From: Agarivorans sp050870875
GTDB taxonomy: Bacteria; Pseudomonadota; Gammaproteobacteria; Enterobacterales; Celerinatantimonadaceae
Direction: 5' to 3'
NCBI RefSeq assembly: GCF_050870875.2
Contig: NZ_CP194041.2
Coordinates: 1,736,001-1,800,000 of the forward strand
DNA: 64,000 nucleotides
The translations under genes were made by a program, and so were the position numbers. Of this stretch, positions 27,078 to 36,228 are shown piece by piece. A model generated the notes under the pieces. The model ran no database searches, was not told the origin of the DNA, and saw only the letters and a list, made by a program, of their open reading frames with translations. Each line of letters starts with the position of its first letter. Position 1 is the stretch's first letter.

Positions 27078-27662
27078 TCGATAATTCTCTGTATTCACCT
27101 AACACCGCAATTTAGATAATCCCTTGGAAATTCATATAAGTAGACGTGCCCCCCGTTGTTTAAGCAAATTGATTTCGCCAAAAACCTTTTTTATCAAATC
27201 CTGCGCGGAGGCTTTCGGGATGTGCGAAATTGAAATTCTACACTAAATGCTTATTGGGCTGTGCCCTTATATTCACAAAAAACACCTTAACTCTCTGATG
27301 GTTGCCCCTACATCACTCTTGGATTGCGACAAATTGTCTCTCACTGAACTCGGGCGCAATAGCACAACCGAACTTAAACACTGTATTAAACGTATGGACC
27401 GCTTGCTCGGTAATCACCCTCTAAATCGTGAATGTTTAGCCATATACCAATGGCATGCTCGGCAGATTTGCGGGGCTAATCCCATGCCTGTGGTCTTGGT
27501 CGATTGGGCTGATGTACGTGAGCAATGACGAATGATGACATTACGCGCTTCTGTCTCAATAAAAGGCTGCTCTATTACCTTGTATGAACGCACCTTCGAG
27601 TTCAACGATTACAATGCACCATGTAATCATCATCAGTTCCTATCCGAGCTAGCCAATGTGTA
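26892..27662. repeat. second copy of the ~770-base duplicated block
   Basis: Counterpart of 26034-26804. It begins at TACTTCTTTGTCTCCCC directly after a hairpin-core copy and continues past the end of the first block into more of the IS4-type remnant, so this copy retains sequence that the first has lost. Confidence 0.88.
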
Positions 27663-27831
27663 CACCGCTGATAGTGACGGATCGGGATACCGTAATACTT
27701 GGTTTAGAGAGCTGGCCTCTTATAGGTGGTATTGGTTGGGTAAGTTGCGGGGAGAAGTTTGTTATCAGCTCAGTGAACAATGGGAACTCACTAAAACGGT
27801 AAATTTAGCCGTTAATCGGCATGACAATTAA
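27247..27831 (+). pseudogene. IS4-family transposase remnant, copy 2
   Basis: Same 5' part as copy 1, with the same in-frame TGA (27526-27528) after VDWADVREQ, then TLRASVSIKGCSITLYERT, and beyond copy 1 the segment SGYRNTWFRELASYRWYWLGKLRGEVCYQLS, again IS4-type. The part normally holding the second catalytic Asp is shortened (VYTADSDGSGYRNTW), and the frame stops in the hairpin repeat after LAVNRHDN. Inactive. The shared TGA shows that the stop predates the duplication. Confidence 0.82.
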
Positions 27832-28046
27832 TAATAGCAGTGGAATTACTTTAACAATTGGTGTTGCTGTCTCCATGTTTCTTATCATGGATGTCCATAG
27901 TCTTGTAGCTCAGTGAACAATGGGAACTCACTAAAACGGTAAATTTAGCCGTTAATCGGCATGACAATTAATAATAGCAGTGGAAATACTTTAACAATTG
28001 GTGTTGCTGTCTCCATGTTTCTTATCATGGATGTCCATAGTCTTAC
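27767..28046. repeat. 140-base tandem repeat, two copies, with 60-base hairpin cores
   Basis: AGCTCAGTGAACAATGGGAA and following bases at 27767 recur at 27907. Each 140-base unit contains the end of the IS4-type remnant and one hairpin core (27840-27899 and 27980-28039). Near-identical, so recent or gene-converted. Confidence 0.85.
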
Positions 28047-28120
28047 ATAGTCTTATCCACAAAGTGAAGTTGAAGAAAGCGGGATGGAGCGACGATTATC
28101 GGGCACGAGTCTTCTTTGGG

Positions 28121-28318
28121 TTATAAATCCATCAAAGTATGCTCCCGCCCTGTGGCTACCCCAAGCACTTCCGCTATCTGTGTGCGGTTGTAGCCACGCT
28201 TAAAGTGGTAGATAGCCATTAAGCAAATTTTTAATCTAGGATCTGAGGTTTTTTTAAAGAGTCGTTTCAGTTCATCATGTGTATGTATGCGGATAAGTAC
28301 TTGAATGAGCGATAAACT
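28121..28318 (-). pseudogene. IS630-type transposase N-terminal fragment
   Basis: Minus-strand frame without a start codon reads DELKRLFKKTSDPRLKICLM, then AIYHFKRGYNRTQIAEVLGVATG and stops soon after. This is the helix-turn-helix end of IS630-family transposases; the DDE catalytic domain is missing. A degraded remnant at the right edge of the insertion. Confidence 0.65.
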
Positions 28319-28391
28319 ATTAGATCAGATATTTAGCACAATCGGTATAACAAGTCTCTCTCCCAAAGCGATATAGACAAACCTCGCAAAT

Positions 28392-28420
28392 AAAAAAACG
28401 AACCATGCGGTTCGCTTTTT
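28392..28420 (-). terminator. terminator after prs
   Basis: CGAACC and GGTTCG pair around a four-base loop, with a seven-T run on the minus strand. It closes the lolB-ispE-prs transcript and marks where the conserved region resumes. Confidence 0.87.
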
Positions 28421-28495
28421 GCGTATTGGGGCCATTAAGTCAAACATTTAATTTAATGGAGCCAACTACAAGATCATATTTTAATACGCTTGTGA

Positions 28496-29437
28496 TCAGA
28501 ACATTGCAGAAATGGATTCTTCATTGCTGACGCGTCGAATCGCTTCTGCGAGCATTGGCGCTAAAGATAATTGACGTACTTTTTCCAAATTACGCATTTC
28601 ATCTGTTAATGGGATAGAGTCAGTAATAATGACTTCATCGAGTGCAGAATCGGTAATGTTTTTCGCGGCATTACCCGAGAATACTGGGTGAGTCGCATAG
28701 GCAAATACCCGCTTAGCACCTTTGGCTTTGAGTGCTGCAGCTGCTTGGCAAAGCGTACCGCCAGTATCGATCATATCATCAACCATGATGCAATCACGGC
28801 CATCGACATCACCAATAATGTTCATGACTTGAGCAACATTTGCACGCGGACGACGTTTGTCGATGATTGCTAAATCACTGTCATTAAGCATTTTCGCGAC
28901 GGCGCGGGCGCGGACGACGCCACCGATATCGGGTGATACCACAACCGGTGACTCGAGGTTTCTATCTAACATGTCTTGCAATAGCACAGGGCTACCAAAG
29001 GCATTGTCGACAGGTACGTCGAAGAAGCCTTGAATTTGTTCTGCGTGAAGATCAACGGTTAGAACTCGGTCAACGCCGACACTTGATAGAAAATCAGCCA
29101 CAACTTTGGCTGTAATTGGCACCCGTGCGCTGCGTGGGCGACGGTCTTGACGAGCGTAACCAAAGTAGGGGATTACCGCAGTAATACGACCCGCAGAGGC
29201 GCGACGTAGAGCGTCAACCATCACGATCAGCTCCATTACGTTGTCGTTGGTTGGAGCACAAGTGGATTGGATAACAAAGATGTCTCCACCACGAACATTT
29301 TCATTGATTTGTACACTAATCTCGCCATCACTGAATCGACCTACTGATATATCACCAAGAGTGGTATATAGGCGATCAGCAATACGTTGGGCAAGTTCGG
29401 GCGTGGCGTTACCGGCGAAGAGTTTCATGTCTGGCAC
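28496..29437 (-). CDS. prs: ribose-phosphate pyrophosphokinase
   Basis: Makes phosphoribosyl pyrophosphate from ribose 5-phosphate and ATP, for nucleotide, His, Trp and NAD synthesis. 313 residues, nearly identical in layout to E. coli Prs: start MPDMKLFAGNATPELA, ATP/ribose-binding DLHAEQIQGFFDVPVDN, PRPP-binding loop CIMVDDMIDTGGTL, end SNEESISAMF. The 67-base gap from ispE leaves room for its own promoter. Normally followed by rplY-pth-ychF; here followed by the insertion. Confidence 0.98.
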   Translation of the reverse strand: MPDMKLFAGNATPELAQRIADRLYTTLGDISVGRFSDGEISVQINENVRGGDIFVIQSTCAPTNDNVMELIVMVDALRRASAGRITAVIPYFGYARQDRRPRSARVPITAKVVADFLSSVGVDRVLTVDLHAEQIQGFFDVPVDNAFGSPVLLQDMLDRNLESPVVVSPDIGGVVRARAVAKMLNDSDLAIIDKRRPRANVAQVMNIIGDVDGRDCIMVDDMIDTGGTLCQAAAALKAKGAKRVFAYATHPVFSGNAAKNITDSALDEVIITDSIPLTDEMRNLEKVRQLSLAPMLAEAIRRVSNEESISAMF

Positions 29438-29504
29438 GATGGAAACCTCAGATTTATCGGGTCAAAAGAGCGTTACGTTGTTTAATACCTAAGAAGACGG
29501 TTCC

Positions 29505-30383
29505 TTAAGTATCTACTGTGTTGTTGAGTGTTGTTTTGTGATTCAATTGCTGATGAAGCGGCGATTGATTACAGGCCTTACACACAAAGCCAGAAATATT
29601 CTTAGGACATTTCGCCAAAACTGACAAGGCTTCATGTTCCGTGTCGAAGGCGGCAAAAACGCAACTACCCGTTCCGGTCATCTTCGACGGCGCGTATTCT
29701 ACCAACCAGCGAAGAGCTTGTGCAACCTCCGGATAAACTTTAGCCACAATTTCTTGGCAATCATTTTGCCAATCTGCGTTGGATAATTGTTGCCAACTTC
29801 TTTTGGGCGTATTTCTGGGTAAGTCTGGATGGCCAAATACACTTTCTGTCGCCACATGCACCTGAGGGTGCAGCACTAGATACCAAGGCTCTGAAATTTC
29901 GACGTTTTGCAGTTTTTCGCCAACCCCTTCTGCGAAGGCACTATGCCCATGAATAAAAATAGGCACATCGGCGCCCAGTTGCAAACCGAGTTGAGCTAAG
30001 TCTTCAATAGCAAGTTGACACCCCCACAGTTCATTTAATACCAATAGTGTGGTCGCAGCATTGGAGGAACCACCGCCAATGCCACCACCCATCGGTAAAT
30101 GCTTGTCTAAAGTGATGTCGACCCCTTGGGTGATCTGACAATGTTGCTGAAGTAGCCGGGCTGCTTTGACGACGAGATTGTCATCGGCAGGGAAGTCTAG
30201 TTTGCTGGTTAGCGAGATGCTGCCGTGTGGATTCGCGACAAAATACAGTTGGTCGCAATAGTCAATGAATTGAAACAGGGTTTGCAGTTCATGGTAACCG
30301 TTAGGAAGACGCCCATTTACATATAAAAATAAATTGAGTTTAGCGGGAGAGAGCCATGGGCCGCTGTTTATTTGTTTAGTCAT
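29505..30383 (-). CDS. ispE: 4-diphosphocytidyl-2-C-methyl-D-erythritol kinase
   Basis: GHMP kinase of the MEP isoprenoid pathway. 292 residues; the substrate-binding start SPAKLNLFLYVNGRLPNGYH and the ATP loop LPMGGGIGGGSSNAATTL are typical, as is the C-terminal KMTGTGSCVFAAF motif. Overlaps the end of lolB by eight bases, so the two are coupled. Its products feed the ubiquinone side chain made by neighbouring ubi genes. Confidence 0.97.
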   Translation of the reverse strand: MTKQINSGPWLSPAKLNLFLYVNGRLPNGYHELQTLFQFIDYCDQLYFVANPHGSISLTSKLDFPADDNLVVKAARLLQQHCQITQGVDITLDKHLPMGGGIGGGSSNAATTLLVLNELWGCQLAIEDLAQLGLQLGADVPIFIHGHSAFAEGVGEKLQNVEISEPWYLVLHPQVHVATESVFGHPDLPRNTPKRSWQQLSNADWQNDCQEIVAKVYPEVAQALRWLVEYAPSKMTGTGSCVFAAFDTEHEALSVLAKCPKNISGFVCKACNQSPLHQQLNHKTTLNNTVDT

Positions 30384-30957
30384 GAATTTGCCATTGATGA
30401 ATATTGAGTTTCAATAGAGTGCTTTTTGAGCGAATTTCCAGTTGGCGCGGTAAAGCAAGCTGTCCGTACTGAGCATAATTGAGGTAATTCACCTGCCAGT
30501 TATCGGCAGTGGTGAACGCGGCTAAACGATGCTGCGGATTTAATTGATAATCATTTTGAGTCGGGATCCCGAGTAACCAATTCGGTAATTGGGCGATGGG
30601 GACTTGCCAACCGGTTAGTTGCATGATTAGTTGCTGCGCATTGTCACCGAAATACTCTTGGTTTTTGGTTTTTACCCACACCTTGTGTGGCTGATAATGT
30701 AACTCGATGGCTTGGGTTCCCAAAGGGCCATTGAGTTTGAGAATGCTTTGCTCGCCATCCTGTTGCCAAGACAAATTTGCTGCTTGGCGCGAAGTTTCGC
30801 CAATAAAGGCGATCTTGCCACTGAGCTGCCAAGCTGTAAGTTGCTGGAGTTGGCTGAGATGTTGGTCCCATTCACTATTTTTAGTTGTAATTGGGGGCTG
30901 AATGGTACAGGCGCTGAGTGACACCGCGAGTACGATAAATAAGGCAAATTGGCGCAC
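30376..30957 (-). CDS. lolB: outer-membrane lipoprotein receptor LolB
   Basis: Accepts lipoproteins from LolA and inserts them in the outer membrane; itself a lipoprotein. The GTG at 30957 is chosen because GGAG lies five bases before it and it gives a compact signal peptide, MRQFALFIVLAVSLSAC, with lipobox LSAC. An ATG at 30996 would add 13 residues but lacks a clear ribosome site. Body motifs: WQLSGKIAFIGE and WVKTKNQEYFG. 193 residues (E. coli 207). Divergent from hemA, the standard arrangement. Confidence 0.93.
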   Translation of the reverse strand: MRQFALFIVLAVSLSACTIQPPITTKNSEWDQHLSQLQQLTAWQLSGKIAFIGETSRQAANLSWQQDGEQSILKLNGPLGTQAIELHYQPHKVWVKTKNQEYFGDNAQQLIMQLTGWQVPIAQLPNWLLGIPTQNDYQLNPQHRLAAFTTADNWQVNYLNYAQYGQLALPRQLEIRSKSTLLKLNIHQWQIHD

Positions 30958-31158
30958 AATAGCTCCGGTCTTTTTTTGCAGTATAAAAGTTTGCATAGGT
31001 GACTGTAAATTACCTAAAAGCAAAGATGTGTTGTAAAAGCTCGATAAAAATAGTCTAACTGGCGGCGCTTTGCGATGGAGTTTCTTTTATTTAGCCCCTT
31101 ATTCCCGTACAATTTCTCTTTTTACCCATAGGATACGGCGCAACAAAGCCCCACAGCG

Positions 31159-32409
31159 ATGACCTTGTTAGTCTTAGGAATCAATCATAAATCTGCTCCC
31201 ATTGGTTTGCGTGAACTTGTCGCGTTTAGCCCAGAGCAAGTCAACCAAGCCTTGAGTAAAGCAGTTGCAGAGCTTGGTGTTGAAATGGTGATCGTATCAA
31301 CCTGCAATCGTACTGAACTCTATTGTCATTTAGGAGAAGTTGATAGTACCGATGTCATTAATTGGTTAATTTCTTATAAACAGTTGCCCGAACAAGAAAT
31401 TATCTCTTGCTTCTATCAGCATCAGCATCAGCAGGCAGTCGCTCATTTAATGCGAGTTGCCAGTGGTTTAGATTCGCTGATTTTAGGTGAACCGCAAATT
31501 CTTGGGCAAATTAAACAAGCCTACAATGAATCACGTGAAGCCGGTGCCGTCGGCAGTGTATTAGAGCGCTGCTTTCAGCGTGCATTTTCGGTGGCGAAAG
31601 AGGTTAGAACCAATACCGATATTGGCGTGAACGCAGTCTCGGTGGCCTTTGCTGCAGTCAGTTTAGCCAAGCAAATCTTTGATGATTTAAGTGAATCTAA
31701 AGTGTTGTTGGTTGGTGCGGGCGAAACCATCGAACTGGTGGCAAAGCACTTGGTGGATAAAGGGGTGACGCATTTGATGGTGGCAAACCGAACGGTGTCA
31801 CGCGCTAAATTGTTAGCTGAGCGATTTTCAGCCGATGCGATAACCTTAAATGACATCCCTTTGCACTTGGCTGACTTTGACATTGTGATTAGTTCTACAG
31901 CGAGTCCTTTACCGATTATTGGTAAAGGCATGGTGGAGAGTGCTTTGAAGAAACGTCGTTATCAACCGATGTTTTTAGTCGATATTGCGATCCCGCGAGA
32001 TATTGAAGAGCAAGTCGGTGAGTTACGCGATGCCTATTTGTATAGTGTTGATGATTTGGAAGGCATCGTTGAGCAGAATATGGCATCACGCGCTCAGGCA
32101 GCAGAACAGGCTGAATTTATTGTTGAGACTCATAGCGAAACATTTATGGGCTGGTTACGGTCATTGGAATCGGTAACCACCATTCGTGATTATCGAAGTC
32201 ATAGTGAGCGGGTCCGCGACGCTGCGGTAGAAAAAGCACTGGAGTCTTTAGCCAATGGCAAAGATCCGGCAATAGTGATCCGTGAAACAGCTTTCCAATT
32301 AACTAACAAGCTTATTCACGCCCCAACAGAGGCGATTAATAAGGCGGGACGTGATGGCCGCTTTGATGAATTGGCTGTGATACGAGAGGCCGTAGGCCTA
32401 ACTAAATAA
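31159..32409 (+). CDS. hemA: glutamyl-tRNA reductase
   Basis: Reduces Glu-tRNA to glutamate 1-semialdehyde, the first step of C5 tetrapyrrole synthesis. 416 residues. Catalytic Cys in IVSTCNRTELYC; the substrate loop SGLDSLILGEPQILGQ; NADPH-binding KVLLVGAGETIELVA; C-terminal dimerisation helix. Head of the hemA-prfA-prmC-sirB1-kdsA run. The 135-base gap to lolB must hold both promoters. Confidence 0.98.
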   Translation: MTLLVLGINHKSAPIGLRELVAFSPEQVNQALSKAVAELGVEMVIVSTCNRTELYCHLGEVDSTDVINWLISYKQLPEQEIISCFYQHQHQQAVAHLMRVASGLDSLILGEPQILGQIKQAYNESREAGAVGSVLERCFQRAFSVAKEVRTNTDIGVNAVSVAFAAVSLAKQIFDDLSESKVLLVGAGETIELVAKHLVDKGVTHLMVANRTVSRAKLLAERFSADAITLNDIPLHLADFDIVISSTASPLPIIGKGMVESALKKRRYQPMFLVDIAIPRDIEEQVGELRDAYLYSVDDLEGIVEQNMASRAQAAEQAEFIVETHSETFMGWLRSLESVTTIRDYRSHSERVRDAAVEKALESLANGKDPAIVIRETAFQLTNKLIHAPTEAINKAGRDGRFDELAVIREAVGLTK

Positions 32410-32476
32410 CCTGATTATTGTCGATGCTTCGTTGCTAATCATGGTTGGCGAAGTATTGTATTTATAGAGAGAAAGC

Positions 32477-33568
32477 ATGAAAGCGTCCATTATATCTAAG
32501 CTTGAGACCCTACAAGAGCGGTATCAAGAAGTTCAAGTATTGCTCGGTGAGCTAGAAGTTATTTCTGATCAGAACCGTTTTAGAGCCCTTAACAAAGAAT
32601 ACTCTCAGCTAGAAGAGGTGGTGAACTGTTTTACCACTTACCAACAGGCACAAGAGAATTTTGATTCTGCCAACGAAATGTTGAACGATGACGATCCTGA
32701 AATGCGAGAAATGGCTGAGTTAGAAATCGCCGATGCCAAGCAAGAGATGGCGCGTTTAACCGACGAATTACAGTTATTATTGTTGCCGCGGGATCCCAAT
32801 GATTCACGAAGCGTATTTTTAGAGATCCGAGCTGGCGCGGGTGGTGATGAAGCGGCTATTTTTGCTGGCAATTTGTTCCGTATGTACAGTAAGTTTTCTG
32901 AAAATCAGGGCTGGCGGATGTCGATTGTATCAAGCAACGACAGTGAGCAAGGCGGTTATAAAGAGCTGATTGCAAAGATCGACGGTGAAGATGTATATGG
33001 TTTAATGAAATTCGAGTCTGGCGGACACCGGGTGCAACGGGTGCCTGAAACTGAGTCACAAGGCCGGATCCACACCTCTGCTTGTACCGTCGCAGTGATG
33101 CCGGAGATCCCTGAAGCCGAACAAATCGAAATTAATCCCGGTGATTTACGGATCGATACCTTCCGAGCTTCTGGCGCGGGGGGGCAGCACGTGAACAAGA
33201 CTGACTCTGCGATTCGTATTACCCATATCCCCAGTGGAGTGGTGGTGGAATGTCAGGAAGAGCGTTCTCAGCATAAGAACCGGGCCAAAGCGATGTCAGT
33301 ATTGTCGGCTCGTTTACAGGCTGCAGAAGATGATAAACGTCGTGCAGAAGAAACCAGTATGCGTCGTGAGTTGGTTGCCAGTGGCGATCGGAGCGAGCGG
33401 ATCCGCACCTATAACTATCCACAAGGTCGCGTGAGTGACCATCGTATTAACCTTACTTTATATCGCTTAAACGATATTATGGAAGGGGATTTATTAGCCT
33501 TACTCGACCCTATTTTACAAGAATTTCAGGCAGACCAACTCGCGGCCTTGGCAGATAATGACGCCTAA
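32477..33568 (+). CDS. prfA: peptide chain release factor 1
   Basis: Terminates translation at UAA and UAG. 363 residues. The GGQ peptidyl-hydrolase loop is in SGAGGQHVNKTDSAIR, the acidic EIRAGAGGDEAAIFAGNL segment precedes it, and the stop-codon recognition PxT-type motif lies in domain 2 (PETESQGRIHTSA region). Overlaps prmC by 11 bases, so release factor and its methylase are coupled. Relevant to the amber codon in the GNAT gene at 24190. Confidence 0.98.
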   Translation: MKASIISKLETLQERYQEVQVLLGELEVISDQNRFRALNKEYSQLEEVVNCFTTYQQAQENFDSANEMLNDDDPEMREMAELEIADAKQEMARLTDELQLLLLPRDPNDSRSVFLEIRAGAGGDEAAIFAGNLFRMYSKFSENQGWRMSIVSSNDSEQGGYKELIAKIDGEDVYGLMKFESGGHRVQRVPETESQGRIHTSACTVAVMPEIPEAEQIEINPGDLRIDTFRASGAGGQHVNKTDSAIRITHIPSGVVVECQEERSQHKNRAKAMSVLSARLQAAEDDKRRAEETSMRRELVASGDRSERIRTYNYPQGRVSDHRINLTLYRLNDIMEGDLLALLDPILQEFQADQLAALADNDA

Positions 33569-34409
33569 GCCACCAAGCATCGCGGAGGCTTTAAATTGGG
33601 CGAAGCAGACTCTATTTAGTGGTGAGTCTCCGCAGATTGATGCTCGAGTATTATTACAATATGTATTGCAATGTGAACCAGCATACCTGATGACTTGGCC
33701 TGAGCGTCACTTAACGCAAGCTCAATGGGATGATTATCAACATTGGGTATTTAAGCGCCAAGGGGGACAACCAGTGGCTTATATTACTGGTTTACGTGAA
33801 TTTTGGTCCTTACCTTTAAAAGTATCAGCGGCGACGCTCATTCCACGTCCCGACACTGAAGTTTTAGTTGAACTAAGCCTAAAGAAAGTCACTAACCAAG
33901 CCGATACAGAAATAGTTGACCTTGGTACAGGCACGGGGGCGATCGCTTTAGCAATTGCCAGTGAGTTGCCCTTGGCCAAAGTATATGCTTGTGATGTGCG
34001 TTTAGATGCGGTTGAACTAGCGCGTGAGAATGCTCAAGGTTTAGATTTAGAACGGGTTGATATAAGGCAGGGTTCTTGGTTTGGTCCGTTTGAGGGGCAA
34101 CGCTTTAATTTAATTGTGAGTAATCCACCCTATATTGATCCGCAAGATCCACATTTACAGCAAGGCGATGTGCGTTTTGAACCAAGCTCTGCGCTTACTG
34201 CTGAGCTTCGAGGTTTGGCTGATATTCAGCATATCATTAGTTCTGCTCAGGCTTATTTAAAGCCGGGTGGGTGGCTGCTGTTAGAGCATGGTTTCGATCA
34301 AAAAGAAGCCATTCAGCAACGATTAACTGCTGAAGGTTTTGTACAAGTATTTACCGCGCAAGACTATGGTGGCATGGATAGAGTCAGTGGCGGTTGTTAT
34401 CTCGTTTAG
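33558..34409 (+). CDS. prmC: release factor glutamine methyltransferase
   Basis: Methylates the glutamine of the GGQ motif of RF1 and RF2 with SAM. 283 residues: an N-terminal helical domain, then a Rossmann methyltransferase domain with IVDLGTGTGAIALAIA (motif I) and the glutamine-binding NPPY in LIVSNPPYIDPQDPHL. Start within the end of prfA. Confidence 0.97.
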   Translation: MTPKPPSIAEALNWAKQTLFSGESPQIDARVLLQYVLQCEPAYLMTWPERHLTQAQWDDYQHWVFKRQGGQPVAYITGLREFWSLPLKVSAATLIPRPDTEVLVELSLKKVTNQADTEIVDLGTGTGAIALAIASELPLAKVYACDVRLDAVELARENAQGLDLERVDIRQGSWFGPFEGQRFNLIVSNPPYIDPQDPHLQQGDVRFEPSSALTAELRGLADIQHIISSAQAYLKPGGWLLLEHGFDQKEAIQQRLTAEGFVQVFTAQDYGGMDRVSGGCYLV

Positions 34410-34471
34410 TTGGACGGGTCATAACATCGTCAGTTGGGTGACTGAACAATTAGCTAAAGGATAGGGATTGA

Positions 34472-35236
34472 GTGATTTTTCGCATTTTAGGTATTGAAGA
34501 AGAAATCGCTGGGCAATCTTTTGGGGAGGTCCGCAAGAGTTTGCATCGACTGTGGTTAGATTGGCTTAAGGTCAACCCTGTTGCGCAGGGCACCGCTCCG
34601 CGTTTTGAACAACTAAAGCAACTGTTCTACCAAGACTTAGGCTTTAGTGGTGATTGGCAAAGTTACTATCATAGTAACAATTTGTTGATTCATGATGTGC
34701 TAGAGCGGCGCAGTGGAAATGGCACGACTTTGTCCGTGTTATTTCATTATTTTGCTCGTAAATTAGAGCTAGAATGTCAGGCTATTGTATTTCCTGCGCA
34801 AACGATATTAGCCTTTAACATTGAAGGGCAGGGGGTATATTTTGATGCCTTTGCTGGAGAATCCAAAAGCTTGGCGCAGTTAGCGGTGATGCACCGTGGT
34901 TACAAGGGCAATTTGGCCAGTTTAATCAAGGAAAACCTGCAACCACTCTCTTCGGCAGAGATGACGCTACGCTGGTTAGCTGAGCTGAAGGCGGCTTGTT
35001 TACGGGAAGAACTATTTGAGATGGCCTTACGGACCTCTCAGGTTTTGCTGCGTTTAAAACCTGGTGATCCTCACGAAATGCGTGATCGCGGTTTTATTTA
35101 CCAACAATTGGATTGCAATAGTGTTGCAATTAACGATTTTGAATATTTTATTGAGCAATGTCCCGATGATCCCTTATCGAAGATACTGAAGATGCAGATC
35201 AACACGATGGACGCTCAGCCTGCAATTTTGCATTAA
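34472..35236 (+). CDS. sirB1: SirB1-family transglutaminase-like/TPR protein
   Basis: Homologue of E. coli YchA (SirB1), of uncertain function. 254 residues from a GTG at 34472 with AGGATAGGG just upstream. Residues about 50-130 resemble a transglutaminase-like fold (NNLLIHDVLERRSGNGTTLSVLFHYFARKL), without an obvious catalytic Cys; the C-terminal ~80 residues look like tetratricopeptide repeats (SQVLLRLKPGDPHEMRDRG). It sits between prmC and kdsA as in E. coli, but the small sirB2 gene usually found between prmC and sirB1 is absent. Confidence 0.88.
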   Translation: MIFRILGIEEEIAGQSFGEVRKSLHRLWLDWLKVNPVAQGTAPRFEQLKQLFYQDLGFSGDWQSYYHSNNLLIHDVLERRSGNGTTLSVLFHYFARKLELECQAIVFPAQTILAFNIEGQGVYFDAFAGESKSLAQLAVMHRGYKGNLASLIKENLQPLSSAEMTLRWLAELKAACLREELFEMALRTSQVLLRLKPGDPHEMRDRGFIYQQLDCNSVAINDFEYFIEQCPDDPLSKILKMQINTMDAQPAILH

Positions 35237-35246
35237 GAGGAATAGC

Positions 35247-36104
35247 ATGCAGCAACAAACGATTAATATTGGCGAAATTAAAGTCGCCAACGATGCACCC
35301 TTTACCTTATTCGCTGGGATGAATGTACTAGAATCTCGTGAATTGGCGATGCGCATCGCCGAGCATTTTGTGGAAGTAACCGACAAGCTTGGTATTCCTT
35401 ATGTATTTAAAGCTTCATTTGATAAAGCGAACCGCTCTTCTATTCATTCTTATCGTGGCCCTGGAATGGAGCAAGGTTTACGTTTACTCGAAGAGATCAA
35501 ACAGCAGTTTGCTATTCCAGTGATCACCGATGTTCACGAAGTGGCGCAAGCGGCTCCTGTGGCGGCGGTCGCTGACGTGATTCAATTACCGGCATTCTTG
35601 GCCCGTCAAACAGATTTAGTGGAAGCGATGGCTCGCACGGGGGCGGTGATTAACGTTAAAAAACCGCAATTTTTGAGCCCATCACAGATGGGAAATATTG
35701 TCGATAAATTTGCCGAATGTGGCAATAATCAGGTGATATTGTGTGAGCGGGGCAGTAACTTTGGTTATGACAATTTAGTCGTCGATACGCTGGGGTTTGG
35801 CATCATGAAGCAAGTGAGTCGAGGCGCACCCGTTATTTTGGATGTGACTCATGCCTTACAGTGTCGTGATCCTTTAGGTTCGGCTTCGGGCGGGCGTCGA
35901 GAACAGGTTGGAGACTTGGCTAAGGCAGGCATGGCGACGGGTTTAGCGGGGCTGTTTCTAGAGGCTCATCCTGATCCTGATCATGCTTTGTGTGATGGGC
36001 CAAGTGCCTTGCCTTTATCGAAACTAGAACCTTTCCTTAAGCAAATTAAAGCGCTGGATGATTTGGTGAAGTCTTTCGACAATTTAGATACCCTCTCAAA
36101 ATAA
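35247..36104 (+). CDS. kdsA: 3-deoxy-8-phosphooctulonate (KDO-8-P) synthase
   Basis: Condenses arabinose 5-phosphate with phosphoenolpyruvate to make KDO 8-phosphate for the LPS inner core. 285 residues with the family signatures LFAGMNVLESRELAMRIAEH, FKASFDKANRSSIHSYRGPG and DVTHALQCRDPLG. Ten bases after sirB1 with AGAGGAA as ribosome site; last gene of the hemA operon. Confidence 0.98.
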   Translation: MQQQTINIGEIKVANDAPFTLFAGMNVLESRELAMRIAEHFVEVTDKLGIPYVFKASFDKANRSSIHSYRGPGMEQGLRLLEEIKQQFAIPVITDVHEVAQAAPVAAVADVIQLPAFLARQTDLVEAMARTGAVINVKKPQFLSPSQMGNIVDKFAECGNNQVILCERGSNFGYDNLVVDTLGFGIMKQVSRGAPVILDVTHALQCRDPLGSASGGRREQVGDLAKAGMATGLAGLFLEAHPDPDHALCDGPSALPLSKLEPFLKQIKALDDLVKSFDNLDTLSK

Positions 36105-36228
36105 GAAATTTGTCGTTAATGGTAACTTTAAGTTTCCCTGAGCTTTTTCTCTTGTTAGGGTAAACTGAATAAGCTAGGCGTATTCGCTAGGTCTAGCGAC
36201 TTTGCTAAACAGATAAAATGGAAGTGAT

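Noticed and set aside
25645..28046. CRISPR array
   Set aside because: The repeats are 60-140 bases long, directly adjacent or irregularly spaced, with no unique spacers of regular length and no cas genes.
23263..28495. Prophage or conjugative island
   Set aside because: No integrase, phage structural, replication or transfer genes; only decayed transposase pieces and small cargo genes.
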